Shown here: positions 17,082-25,603 of the stretch, piece by piece
Position numbering within the stretch: the first letter of the stretch is position 1
How the letters are laid out: every line of letters begins with the position of its first letter
Notes under the pieces: model-generated
The model's input: the letters and a program-made list of their open reading frames with translations, nothing else
Databases searched by the model: none
Told to the model about the DNA's origin: nothing
Assembly: GCF_040187885.1 (NCBI RefSeq)
Contig: NZ_JBDPLH010000001.1
Coordinates: forward strand, 558,001-622,000
Length of the DNA: 64,000 nucleotides
Direction of reading: 5' to 3'
Source: Roseateles_E cavernae
GTDB lineage: Bacteria; Pseudomonadota; Gammaproteobacteria; Burkholderiales; Burkholderiaceae_C
Translations under genes and position numbers: made by a program

Positions 17082-18839
17082 TCATTCGGCCCGGATCTCG
17101 ACCTGACCGTCACCCTCCACGCGCGCCGGCAGCGCGTCGCCGGCGGCATTGCGGCCGCGCAGATTGAGCACCTCGATCATCGAGCTGACGCCGGCCGCAC
17201 CCGAGTGCACGCGCAGCGGCAGCGAGAGCTGCCCCTGCGGCGGCAGCTCGAACGCGACGCTGCCGGTGTTGGCCGCCGCGCCGCCCTCGGCGGGCGCGAA
17301 CAGGCTCAGGTCGTAGCGCAGCTCGCCGCGCAGCAGATGGGGGGATTTGTTGTGCAGCGACACCGACAGGGTCTCGCCGAGCGCCGCGCTGCCACTGGTC
17401 TGCAGCTCGGCGACGGCCTCGTTGCCTGCCTCGCTATCGGCCTCCTTGCCGTCCGCGCTCGCCTCAGCGGCAGTCTGCGGCACCGGCTCGGCGCCACCAC
17501 CGGACGGCGCGCCCGAGGCCGCCACCACGCCACGCCGCAGCCGCAGGCTCGCGGCGCCCGGATCGGCATCGCGCCCACTGGCCAGGCGCAGCAGCTCGGG
17601 GCCGGGCAGCGGCGCCAGCCTCAGCAGCCGCGGCGTGATCAAGAGCACGATGTCGGACTTGCTGCGGCTGTCCTCGCCGACGCCGAACAGACGCCCCAGC
17701 ACCGGCAGGCCGGAGAGCCCGGGCAGGCCACGCGCCGTCTGGCGCTCGTTGTCGCCGATCAGGCCGGCCAGCAACTGGGTCTCGCCATCGCGCAGCCGCA
17801 CGACGGTGCTGGTGCTGCGCTGGCCGATGCGGTAGGCGGTGGCCGGCGGGTTGCCACCCGAGCGAACCTCGGCCAGCAGGTAGCTGAGCTCCAGATCGAG
17901 CTTGAGCACGACCTCGCCATCGGACTGCACCTGCGGCTGCAGCGCCAGCTTCAGCCCGATGTCCTGGTAGCTGACATTGGTCGTCACGCCGATGTCCGGG
18001 CTGGCGCTGCTGCCGAACACCGGCAGCTTGCCGCCCAGCTCGATACGGGACTTGTCGCGGTTGCGCAGGCGCAGCTGCGGTTTCGCGATCAGGGTCGCCA
18101 GCTCGCGATCACCGCGCAGCCGGGCCACCAGCGCCGGGTTGGCGATGCTGCTGAGCAGCTCGCGGCCGGCGCCCCAGGGCACCCGGCTGGCATCGCCGGC
18201 CAGGCCGCGCTGCACCGAGCTGGGCCAGTCTATGCCCAGCTCGCTGCCCTGGCTGCTGGCGACCTCGAGCAGCTCCAGCTCCACCAGCAGCTCGGCATCG
18301 GGCCGGTCCAGGCCGGCGATCATCTGCTCGGCCAAGGTCAGCGCCTCGGGCGTGTCGCGCATCATCACCAGGTTGAGGCGCTCGTCGATGGCCAGATCGC
18401 GGGTCTTGAGCAGGCCGCGCAGCAAGGCCTGCACCTGCTTGGGATCGGCGCTGTTCAGATAGAAGCTGCGGGTCTGCAGCTCCTGATGCTCGCGCCGCTT
18501 GGCCGGCGTGGCCGGGTAGATCAGCACGGTATTGGGCGTCAGCCACTTCTGCTCCAGCTGCTGCAGCGCGAGGATCAGGCGCAGGGCCTCATCGACGCTG
18601 GCATGGCGCAGCGACAGCGACAGCCGGGTGTCGCTGCGCACCTCCTGATCGAACACGAAGTTCAGGCCGCTGTGGCGCGACAGGGTCTCGAAGACGGCGC
18701 TCAACCGGGTGTCGCGGAAGTTCAGCGCCAGGCCTTGCTGCGCGGCCGGCCCGGCGCAGGCCAGACCGGCGCACATCAGCAGCAGCGCGAGACAGGCCCG
18801 GCGCAGGCATGAGGGCAGCACAAGAGGTCTGGAGCGCAC
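17082..18839 (-). CDS. Orphan secretin (GspD/PulD-like) with C-terminal extension
   Basis: A 585-residue protein with a predicted GTG start at 18839 and an N-terminal signal (LALLLMCAGLACAGPA). Residues about 35-110 match the STN/N0 short domain (LNFRDTRLSAVFETLSRHSG). An NolW-like N1 segment follows (QTRSFYLNSADPKQVQALL), then the secretin pore domain with VSYQDIGLKL, QPQV, LLAGLIGDNER and GLPGLSGLPVLGRLF, ending in VLLITPRLL. After an Ala/Gly/Glu-rich linker, residues about 480-585 form a beta-rich cohesin-like region (LSVSLHNKSPHLLRGELRYD to the end). Secretins form outer-membrane channels of type II secretion or pili, but no ATPase, inner-membrane or pseudopilin gene is nearby. It is divergent from the subtilase gene. 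Confidence 0.82.
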   Translation of the reverse strand: MRSRPLVLPSCLRRACLALLLMCAGLACAGPAAQQGLALNFRDTRLSAVFETLSRHSGLNFVFDQEVRSDTRLSLSLRHASVDEALRLILALQQLEQKWLTPNTVLIYPATPAKRREHQELQTRSFYLNSADPKQVQALLRGLLKTRDLAIDERLNLVMMRDTPEALTLAEQMIAGLDRPDAELLVELELLEVASSQGSELGIDWPSSVQRGLAGDASRVPWGAGRELLSSIANPALVARLRGDRELATLIAKPQLRLRNRDKSRIELGGKLPVFGSSASPDIGVTTNVSYQDIGLKLALQPQVQSDGEVVLKLDLELSYLLAEVRSGGNPPATAYRIGQRSTSTVVRLRDGETQLLAGLIGDNERQTARGLPGLSGLPVLGRLFGVGEDSRSKSDIVLLITPRLLRLAPLPGPELLRLASGRDADPGAASLRLRRGVVAASGAPSGGGAEPVPQTAAEASADGKEADSEAGNEAVAELQTSGSAALGETLSVSLHNKSPHLLRGELRYDLSLFAPAEGGAAANTGSVAFELPPQGQLSLPLRVHSGAAGVSSMIEVLNLRGRNAAGDALPARVEGDGQVEIRAE

Positions 18840-18958
18840 GGGGCTGGGGGCATTCGCCGAAACTGCGCATGCTGGGCGCCGCCGATGACCGTGCGATGAC
18901 AGGCCCGCGATGCCGTCCTGTCACGCGCTGTTCACGCCAGCGCAATAGGGTGTCGCCC

Positions 18959-20785
18959 ATGCTGACCCGACACTTCCCCCCCTCGCTGCGCGCCATCGCG
19001 CCCCGCCTTGTCCCGACGCTGATCGCGGCGGCCGCCGTCGCGATGCTCAGCGGTGCGCTGGCACCGCAGCGCGCCCAGCAAGCGCTGGCCGCGCCGCTGT
19101 CGCGCGAGCTGGTCGTCAAGCTGCACGCACCGCAGCCGGCCCCCGCGCTCCTGCGCGCGCACGGCCTGCGCCAGGTCCGGCCGCTGGGCTCGGGCTGGTG
19201 GGTGCTGGAGAGCCGCGGCGGGCTCGACGCGGCCCAGCTCGCCCGGCTGACGGTCGCGCTGCGCCGCGAGCCCGAGGTCGAGGCCGTGCTGGGCCAGATG
19301 CGCGAGCAGCGCGCGGCGGTGCCCAACGACACGCTGTTCGCCGGCGAGCAGTGGTGGCTGGGCGAGCCTGCGGCGGCCGGCAGCGCGGGCCTGGCCGGCT
19401 TTACCAAGGCCTGGGACATCAGCAAGGGCAGCACCGACCCGGTGATCGCGGTGCTGGACTCGGGCCTGACGGCCCATCCGGACCTGCAGGCCAACACCCT
19501 GCCCGGCTACAACTTCGTCAGCAAGGCCGAGTACGCCAACAACGGCGTCGGCCGCAGCAACAGCGCCGACGATACGGGCGACGCGCTGACCCAGGCCGAG
19601 TTCAATGCCAACCCGGCGCTGTGGGATGGCTGCATCGTCAACCCGAAAAGCAGCTGGCACGGCACCCTGGTGGCCGGCCAGCTCGGCGCGGTGAGCAACA
19701 ACGCCGCCGGCGTGGCCGGCATCAACTGGAACGCCCGCATCCTGCCGGTGCGGGTGTCGGGCAAATGCGGCGCCGCGGTGCCCGATATGGTGGACGGCAT
19801 GCGCTGGGCCGCCGGCCTGCCGGTGGCGGGCGTGCCGGCCAACCCGACGCCGGCCAAGATCCTGGTGATCGGCTTCGCCGGCCTGTACTCCTGCAATGTC
19901 AATGACGCCAATGCCGATGTGGCCGCCGCCGCCAAGCTCTACAGCGACACCATTGCCGAGCTGCGCAGCCGTGGCGTGATGATCGTCGCGGCGGCCGGCA
20001 ATCTGCGCAGCGCGGTGGGCCGGCCGGCCAACTGCGCCGGGGTGTTCGGCGTGGCGGCAGTCAACCGCCAGGGCTTCAAGGCCTACTACTCGAACTTCGG
20101 CAGCGAGGTCCAGCTGGCCACCACCGGCGGCGACGCCGACAGCGGCAAGACCTGCGACAGCCTGCTGGCCGACAGCGGCATCGCCTCGACCACCAACAAG
20201 GGCACGACCGCTGTGCAGGCCGGTGGCTGGGGCTATGGCGCCGTCAGCGGCAGCAGCTTCGCCGCACCGCAGGTGGCCGGCACGGCCGCGCTGATGTGGG
20301 CCGCCAATCCGGCGCTGACCCTGGCCCAGGTCGAGGCCGGTCTGAAGATCAGCGCCCGCCCGCATGCCGTGGCCGCCGCGCTGGGCGCCTGCAGCGCTGC
20401 CAATCCGAGCCGCTGCACTTGCAGCACCAGCAGCTGCGGCGCCGGCCTGCTCGACGCCGAGCAGGCGCTGCGCTATGCCCAGGCGCCAGCCAGCTACACC
20501 GCCCCGACCCGCACGCCGGCCAGCCTCAGCGGCGCCGCGCTGGACAGCTGCGGCGCGCTGCAGGGCAGCAAGCCGATTCCGGAGCCGACACCAACCCCTA
20601 CGCCGACACCGACGCCAAGCCCTACTCCGACGCCAACGCCCACACCGACTCCGGCGCCGGCACCCGAAGGCGGCGGCGGTGGCGGTGCCAGCTCGCCGCT
20701 GTGGCTGCTGGCGCTGTCGCTGAGCCTGCCGGCGCTGGGCCTGGCACGGCGACGGCGCGAGCAGGACGGCACCCCCAAGCGCTGA
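18959..20785 (+). CDS. Subtilisin-like S8 serine protease with GlyGly-CTERM-like tail
   Basis: A 608-residue exported protease; start ATG 18959 (MLTRHFPPSLRAIAPRL) precedes a signal sequence. The S8 triad is visible: Asp in VIAVLDSGLTAHPDL, His in SWHGTLVAGQLGA, Ser in SGSSFAAPQVAG, with the oxyanion Asn in VAAAGN. A Pro-Thr/Ser linker follows (PTPTPTPTP), then Gly6-Ala-Ser-Ser, a hydrophobic helix (PLWLLALSLSLPALGLA) and an Arg-rich tail. That is the layout of GlyGly-CTERM signals, which are processed by rhombosortases and typically follow type II secretion. It is transcribed divergently from the orphan secretin, across a 119-bp gap, which suggests that the secretin exports it. That link is inference. 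Confidence 0.9.
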   Translation: MLTRHFPPSLRAIAPRLVPTLIAAAAVAMLSGALAPQRAQQALAAPLSRELVVKLHAPQPAPALLRAHGLRQVRPLGSGWWVLESRGGLDAAQLARLTVALRREPEVEAVLGQMREQRAAVPNDTLFAGEQWWLGEPAAAGSAGLAGFTKAWDISKGSTDPVIAVLDSGLTAHPDLQANTLPGYNFVSKAEYANNGVGRSNSADDTGDALTQAEFNANPALWDGCIVNPKSSWHGTLVAGQLGAVSNNAAGVAGINWNARILPVRVSGKCGAAVPDMVDGMRWAAGLPVAGVPANPTPAKILVIGFAGLYSCNVNDANADVAAAAKLYSDTIAELRSRGVMIVAAAGNLRSAVGRPANCAGVFGVAAVNRQGFKAYYSNFGSEVQLATTGGDADSGKTCDSLLADSGIASTTNKGTTAVQAGGWGYGAVSGSSFAAPQVAGTAALMWAANPALTLAQVEAGLKISARPHAVAAALGACSAANPSRCTCSTSSCGAGLLDAEQALRYAQAPASYTAPTRTPASLSGAALDSCGALQGSKPIPEPTPTPTPTPTPSPTPTPTPTPTPAPAPEGGGGGGASSPLWLLALSLSLPALGLARRRREQDGTPKR

Positions 20786-20812
20786 GTCCGACCCCGCATG
20801 CAAGGGGGTGAA

Positions 20813-20835
20813 CGCATGAGCCGAACGGCTCTGCC
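20813..20835. promoter_or_regulatory. Palindromic candidate operator, site D (upstream of the PhoX-like gene)
   Basis: The half-site GCATGAGCCGAACGGCTC is a perfect inner palindrome with two central bases, followed by TGCC (one base shorter on the right than site A). It lies 28 bp after the protease stop and 97 bp before the start at 20932, so it can control the PhoX/PEP-CTERM pair independently. Confidence 0.55.
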
Positions 20836-20931
20836 GCGTCATTAGCGCGTCGTTGGCGCCTCGCATAGTGGGCTGTTGCAGGCCGCGTTGGGCGGCCCGA
20901 CCACCCCACCTCTATTAGGCAGGAGCTACGC

Positions 20932-23100
20932 ATGAAGGGCATCAACCATCCGCGCAACGACGAGACGCTCAACCCGTCCGGCAATGCATCCATCCACGAG
21001 GTCATCGATGCCGTCGACGACAGCCGGCGCCTGTTCGTCAAGGGCTCGGTCAGCGCCACCGCGCTGAGCGCGGCCGGCGGCCTGACGCTGTCGGGCCTGA
21101 CCGCCACGGTGCAGGCCGCACCGGTGGCGCCTGGCCTGGGCTTCCCGGGCATCGGCTTCGAGAGCGTGCCCGCGATGGTGGCGCCGGTCAGCGACCGCGT
21201 CACGGTGCCGGCCGGCTATAGCGCCGAGCTGTTCGTCGCCTGGGGCGATGCCATCGTGGCGGGCGGCCCGGCCTTCGCCGGTGACGCCAGCAACAGCGCC
21301 GCCGACCAGGAGCGCCAGTACGGCGAGCACACCGACGGCATGGCCTTCATGCCCTTCGCCGGCGCCGACGGCAAGCCCGTCAGCGACCGCGGCCTGCTGT
21401 GCGCCAACAACGAGTACACGCACGAGCAAATCCTGACCCCGCAAGGCGTGGCCGGCGCCAGCATCGAGCATGTGCGCAAGTCGCAGGCCGCGCATGGCGT
21501 CTCCATCCTGGAGGCGCGCCGCCGCAACGGCCGCTGGATGGTGGTGAAGAACTCGCCCTACGGCCGCCGCCTGACCGCCAACAGCAAGATGCGCATCGCC
21601 GGCCCGGCCGCCGGCCATGCGCTGCTGAAGTCCAACGAGTACCTGATCAAGCCGACCGAGACCGTGCCGAGCGGCCAGCTCAGCGACGGCCGCACCGCCT
21701 ACGGCACGATCAACAACTGCGCCAACGGCATCACGCCCTGGGGCACCTACCTGACCTGCGAAGAAAACTTCAACGGCAACTTCGGCACCGTCGGCGCCAT
21801 GCCCAGCGGCGAGCAGGCCGCGATCAACAACCGCTACGGCGTGGTGGCGGCCGGCTTCGGCTATGCCTGGGACAAGCAGGACCCGCGCTTCGATCTGGCG
21901 CTGAACCCCAAGGAGCCCAATCTGTTCGGCTGGGTGGTCGAGATCGACCCCTACGATCCGAAGAGCGTGCCGGTCAAGCGCACCGCGCTGGGCCGCTTCA
22001 AGCATGAGAGCGCCCAGTACGTGGTCGACAAGAACGGCCATCTGGCCGTCTATATGGGCGACGACGAGCGCAACGAGTACATCTACAAATTCGTCAGCGC
22101 CGGCAAGTACGATCCGAAGAACCGCGCGGCCAACCGCGATCTGCTGGACCAGGGCGTGCTCTATGTGGCCCGCTTCAACGCCACGCTGCGCGGCCAGTGG
22201 ATCGCGCTGCTGCCGGGCACCATCGGTGTCAACGGCCAGGCGCTGCGCGACAACCCGCACTTCCAGGGCGTCGACGATGCCGAGGTGCAAGCCAAGATCC
22301 TGATCAAGACCCGCATGGCCGGCGACGCGGTCGGCGCGACGATGATGGACCGCCCCGAGTGGACCGGTGCCCGCCCGCGCATCGGCGGCTTCCAGAAGAT
22401 CGAGGTCTACTGCACGCTGACCAATAACAACCGCCGCGGCGCCAGCCCGGTGTCGAACAACGCGGCCGACGGCAGCACCGCCGCCGGCGCCGCCCGCCCG
22501 GCCCCGGATGCCGCCAACCCGCGCGCCAACAACCTCTACGGCCACATCATCCGCTGGACCGAGGACGGCGACAGCGTGCTGGCCACCGGCTTCGACTGGA
22601 ACCTGTTCGTGCAGAACGGCGACAGCAAAACAGCCAAGACGGCGCACCCGTCGGGCACCAACGACTACAAGGGCACCATCGTCGACGACCCGCATGGCAG
22701 CGCCGACTACGGTGCGCCGGACGGCCTGTGGTTCGACCCCTTCGGCCGCCTCTGGGTGCAGACCGACCAGGCCGGCAATGCCGCCGGCGACTGGGTCAAT
22801 ATCGGCGCCAACTGCATGGTCTGCGTCGACCCCAACAGCGGCGCCACCCGCCGCTTCCTGACCGCACCGCCGAACGCCGAAGTCACCGGCATCGCGATGA
22901 CCCCGGACGGCAAGACCCTGTTCGTCGGCATCCAGCATCCGGGCGAGGACTCGCCGGCCAGCAACCCCGAGCTCTACTCGCGCTGGCCCGCCAGCCAGTG
23001 GGGCCTGGCCTCGGACGGCGTCACCACGCTGCCCTTCGGCCGCCCGCGCTCGGGCGTGGTCGTGATCACCAAGGATGACGGCGGCATCGTCGGCTCCTGA
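20932..23100 (+). CDS. PhoX-family (DUF839) Tat-exported phosphatase
   Basis: A 722-residue protein of the PhoX family, Ca/Fe-dependent alkaline phosphatases that release phosphate from organic esters in the periplasm. A twin-arginine-type signal is present near residues 30-60: SRRLFVKG followed by an Ala/Leu/Gly-rich stretch ending VQAAPVAP. Family features include CANNEYTHEQIL, GTYLTCEENFNGNFG, FGWVVEIDPYDP, GRFKHESAQYVVDKNG with MGDDERNEYIYKF, and the late ADGLWFDPFGRLWVQTDQ-like block and GVAMTPDGKTLF-like block. ATG 20932 follows GGCAGGAGC. The gene is 24 bp ahead of a PEP-CTERM gene on the same strand, probably one operon. The substrate is not shown by the sequence. Confidence 0.88.
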   Translation: MKGINHPRNDETLNPSGNASIHEVIDAVDDSRRLFVKGSVSATALSAAGGLTLSGLTATVQAAPVAPGLGFPGIGFESVPAMVAPVSDRVTVPAGYSAELFVAWGDAIVAGGPAFAGDASNSAADQERQYGEHTDGMAFMPFAGADGKPVSDRGLLCANNEYTHEQILTPQGVAGASIEHVRKSQAAHGVSILEARRRNGRWMVVKNSPYGRRLTANSKMRIAGPAAGHALLKSNEYLIKPTETVPSGQLSDGRTAYGTINNCANGITPWGTYLTCEENFNGNFGTVGAMPSGEQAAINNRYGVVAAGFGYAWDKQDPRFDLALNPKEPNLFGWVVEIDPYDPKSVPVKRTALGRFKHESAQYVVDKNGHLAVYMGDDERNEYIYKFVSAGKYDPKNRAANRDLLDQGVLYVARFNATLRGQWIALLPGTIGVNGQALRDNPHFQGVDDAEVQAKILIKTRMAGDAVGATMMDRPEWTGARPRIGGFQKIEVYCTLTNNNRRGASPVSNNAADGSTAAGAARPAPDAANPRANNLYGHIIRWTEDGDSVLATGFDWNLFVQNGDSKTAKTAHPSGTNDYKGTIVDDPHGSADYGAPDGLWFDPFGRLWVQTDQAGNAAGDWVNIGANCMVCVDPNSGATRRFLTAPPNAEVTGIAMTPDGKTLFVGIQHPGEDSPASNPELYSRWPASQWGLASDGVTTLPFGRPRSGVVVITKDDGGIVGS

Positions 23101-23124
23101 TTTCAGCTTCCAAGGAGAACTTTC

Positions 23125-23820
23125 ATGCGTCAACACACTCCCCTGGCCGCCGCCGCGCTGGCCCTGCTGGCCCTGCTGCCCGCCCATGCGGCCCGCATCG
23201 ACACCAACGCCGGCCTGGTCGACAGCAAGGTCATCACCTTCAACAGCTATGACGGCCTGATCGGCACCGGCCCCGAGGACGTCGGCGCCGAAGTCGGCGC
23301 GTCCGTGCTGTTCACCTCGGCGCCCTTCACCGAGCTCGGCGCCAATGCCCGCGACCTTGGCGACAACGGCCTCTGGGGCGCCCGCGGCAACCCGGTCGAC
23401 GGCCTGGTCGACACGCCCACCGGCAACGGCAACTTCATCGCCAGCGGCTTCATCGGCAACAGCGGCGAGCTGGGCTTTCGCTTCGGCAGCGGTGTGGCCG
23501 GCGTCGGCGCCTATCTGAACCAGTTCCAGATCGACGGCGACAGCCACAACTTCACCGTGCTGGCCTATGGCCAGAACGGCAAGGTGCTGGAGTCCTTCAA
23601 TGTGTCCGTCGACACCGAGTGGGACAGCTACAACGAGGGCCGCTTCCTCGGCTTCCAGCGCGCCGCCGCCGACATCTACGGCTTCGGCGTCGCCGGCAAC
23701 GGCATCGTGCTGGACAATCTGAGCTTCACGACCGCCGTGCCCGAGCCCGAGAGCTATGCGATGCTGCTGGCCGGTCTGGGCGTCGTGGGCCTGCTGATGC
23801 GCCGCCGCCGCGCCGAGTAA
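23125..23820 (+). CDS. PEP-CTERM secreted protein
   Basis: A 231-residue exported protein with AAGGAGAA seven bases before ATG 23125. Signal peptide MRQHTPLAAAALALLALLPA then HAARIDTN. The mature part is beta-rich, with LDNLSFTTAVPEPESYA leading into a classic PEP-CTERM helix (MLLAGLGVVGLLMRRRRAE). It shows the general pattern of small PEP-CTERM proteins whose jelly-roll-like domain ends in a LDNLSFT strand. It lies immediately downstream of the PhoX-like gene and is followed by a strong terminator, so the two form a transcription unit. No catalytic residues are recognised. Confidence 0.88.
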   Translation: MRQHTPLAAAALALLALLPAHAARIDTNAGLVDSKVITFNSYDGLIGTGPEDVGAEVGASVLFTSAPFTELGANARDLGDNGLWGARGNPVDGLVDTPTGNGNFIASGFIGNSGELGFRFGSGVAGVGAYLNQFQIDGDSHNFTVLAYGQNGKVLESFNVSVDTEWDSYNEGRFLGFQRAAADIYGFGVAGNGIVLDNLSFTTAVPEPESYAMLLAGLGVVGLLMRRRRAE

Positions 23821-23855
23821 AGGCGACGCAGCACCAACACGCGCTGACCGCGCAG

Positions 23856-23884
23856 GCCCCGGGGTTCGCCCCGGGGCTTTTTTG
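23856..23884 (+). terminator. Rho-independent terminator of the PhoX/PEP-CTERM unit
   Basis: Perfect 9-bp stem GCCCCGGGG/CCCCGGGGC with TTCG tetraloop, followed directly by seven T residues. It lies 36 bp after the PEP-CTERM stop. It also lies just beyond the convergent leftward gene that ends at 23891. Confidence 0.93.
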
Positions 23885-23890
23885 TTGGTC

Positions 23891-24385
23891 TCAGCGACCG
23901 AGCCGCCAGACCCGGCGCAGGCGCCGCTTGAAGGCCCGTGCCCCGCGCCAGACCGGGCTGGCCCGCACCCAGGCCAGCAGCCCCTCTTTCCAGGCCGCCC
24001 AGCGCGCATACAGCCGCGCGAACCAGGGCAGGCTTTGCAGCGCCGGCTCGGTCAGATGGAACAGCCGGGCCAGCACCGCCGTGCCCAGCAGCTTGGCCAC
24101 GACGATCACCGCCAGCCCCAGCAGCGCCTCGCCGCGCCCGATCAGCCACAGCGCCAGCAGCTTGACCGGAATCAGCAACAGGCTGGGCAGCAGGAAAACC
24201 AGCAAGGCGGGATAGGGCCGCAGCCGCGTTATGCCCGCCTCGACCTGCCGCAGCAGCGGCAGCCGTCCCAGCGCCGCCATCGCGCGCAGCAGCGGTGCCC
24301 AGCCCCATTCCTCGAACAGGATGGCCAGGGCCAGCAGCAGCCGAACCAGCCAGCGCAGCGGCGCGATCAAGGCCTTGATGAACAT
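23891..24385 (-). CDS. Conserved hypothetical inner-membrane protein
   Basis: A 164-residue basic protein with ATG at 24385. Hydrophobic stretches at about 8-30, 60-82 and 84-108 suggest three membrane segments (LLLALAILF, ALLVFLLPSLLLIPVKLLALWLI split across two, LLGLAVIVVAKLLGTAVLA). The C-terminus is rich in Arg, Trp and Lys. It follows tgt by 16 bp on the same strand and probably shares its transcript; in many proteobacteria that position is held by yajC-secD, which this is not. Function unknown. Confidence 0.75.
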   Translation of the reverse strand: MFIKALIAPLRWLVRLLLALAILFEEWGWAPLLRAMAALGRLPLLRQVEAGITRLRPYPALLVFLLPSLLLIPVKLLALWLIGRGEALLGLAVIVVAKLLGTAVLARLFHLTEPALQSLPWFARLYARWAAWKEGLLAWVRASPVWRGARAFKRRLRRVWRLGR

Positions 24386-24401
24386 GGCCTCGGCGCCGGT
24401 C

Positions 24402-25529
24402 TCACACCCCGCGCGCCCTGTCCTCGGCGAACTTCTTCTGGAAGCCGGCGAAGTCGCCCGCGTCCAGCGACTCGCGCACTTCCTTCATCAGGTTCAGGTA
24501 GTAGTGCAGGTTGTGCACGCTGGTCAGCATCGGGCCCAGCATCTCGCCGCAGCGGTCCAGGTGATGCAGATAGGCGCGGCTGAAATTGGCGCAGCAGTAG
24601 CAGGAGCAGCTCGCGTCGACCGGCGCGGCGTCGGTCTTGTAGCGGGCGTTGCGCAGGCGCAGGTCACCGAAGCGGGTGAACAGATGGCCGTTGCGGGCGT
24701 TGCGGGTGGGCATCACGCAATCGAACATATCGATGCCCTGGCTGACGCCCTCGACCAGATCCTCGGGCGTGCCGACGCCCATCAGATAGCGCGGCTTCTC
24801 GGCCGGCAACTGGTGGCCGATGTGGGCCAGCACGCGCTGCATATCGGCCTTGGGCTCGCCGACCGACAGGCCCCCGATCGCGTAGCCGGGCAGGTCCAGG
24901 TCGGCCAGCCCCGCCAATGACTCGTCGCGCAGGCCCTCGAACATGCCGCCCTGCACGATGCCGAACAGCGCGTTCGGGTTCTCCAGCTTGGCGAACTCGT
25001 CCTGGCAGCGCTTGGCCCAGCGCAGGCTCATCTCCATGCTCTTGCGGGCTTCCAGCTCGGTGGTGATGTGACCCTTGCTCTCGTAGGGCGTGCACTCGTC
25101 GAACTGCATCACGATGTCGCTGTTCAGGATGGTCTGGATCTGCATCGAGATCTCGGGCGTCAGGAACAGCTTGTCGCCGTTCACCGGCGAGGCGAACTTG
25201 ACACCCTCCTCGCTGATCTTGCGCATCTCGCCCAGGCTCCAGACCTGGAAGCCGCCGCTGTCGGTCAGGATGGGCTTGTTCCACGACTCGAATTTATGCA
25301 GGCCACCGAATTGCTTCATGATGTCCAGGCCCGGCCGCATCCACAGATGGAAGGTGTTGCCGAGGATGATCTGCGCGCCCATCTCTTCGAGCGAGCGCGG
25401 CATCACGCCCTTCACCGTGCCATAGGTGCCCACCGGCATGAAGATGGGGGTTTGCACCACACCATGGTTGAGGGTGAGCGTGCCGCGGCGGGCGCGGCCT
25501 TCGGTCTTGAGCAGGTCGAACTTCAGCAT
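24402..25529 (-). CDS. tgt: Queuine tRNA-ribosyltransferase (tRNA-guanine transglycosylase)
   Basis: A 375-residue enzyme that exchanges guanine-34 for preQ1 in tRNAs with GUN anticodons, a step of queuosine synthesis. Signature segments are GNTFHLWMRPGLD, ILTDSGGFQVWSLG with the active-site Asp, GIVQGGMFEGLRDES, GGLSVGEPKADM, the nucleophile region GIDMFDCVMPTRNARNG, and the zinc site CSCYCCANFSRAYLHHL. Full family length and complete ends. It lies 9.8 kb from queA, on the same strand; the two are usually adjacent in proteobacteria. Confidence 0.97.
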   Translation of the reverse strand: MLKFDLLKTEGRARRGTLTLNHGVVQTPIFMPVGTYGTVKGVMPRSLEEMGAQIILGNTFHLWMRPGLDIMKQFGGLHKFESWNKPILTDSGGFQVWSLGEMRKISEEGVKFASPVNGDKLFLTPEISMQIQTILNSDIVMQFDECTPYESKGHITTELEARKSMEMSLRWAKRCQDEFAKLENPNALFGIVQGGMFEGLRDESLAGLADLDLPGYAIGGLSVGEPKADMQRVLAHIGHQLPAEKPRYLMGVGTPEDLVEGVSQGIDMFDCVMPTRNARNGHLFTRFGDLRLRNARYKTDAAPVDASCSCYCCANFSRAYLHHLDRCGEMLGPMLTSVHNLHYYLNLMKEVRESLDAGDFAGFQKKFAEDRARGV

Positions 25530-25603
25530 GATGGGGCGATTGTCGCAGCACGGGCGCGGCCCTAGACTCGCTGGACAGGGAGCCGACCAACGAGGTCCTG
25601 TCT

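Noticed and set aside
16904..17149. N-terminal extension of EpsA to 17149
   Set aside because: Would place the two palindromes inside coding sequence and adds residues with no family match; ATG 16903 gives the family-like start.
18809..18958. Upstream extension of the S8 protease
   Set aside because: Overlaps the start of the divergent secretin and lacks signal-like features; ATG 18959 directly precedes a signal sequence.
20926..24009. Leftward frame of over 1,000 codons opposite the PhoX-like and PEP-CTERM genes
   Set aside because: Ala/Gly/Asp/His-rich shadow; the opposite strand has recognised domains, a signal and ribosome-binding sites.
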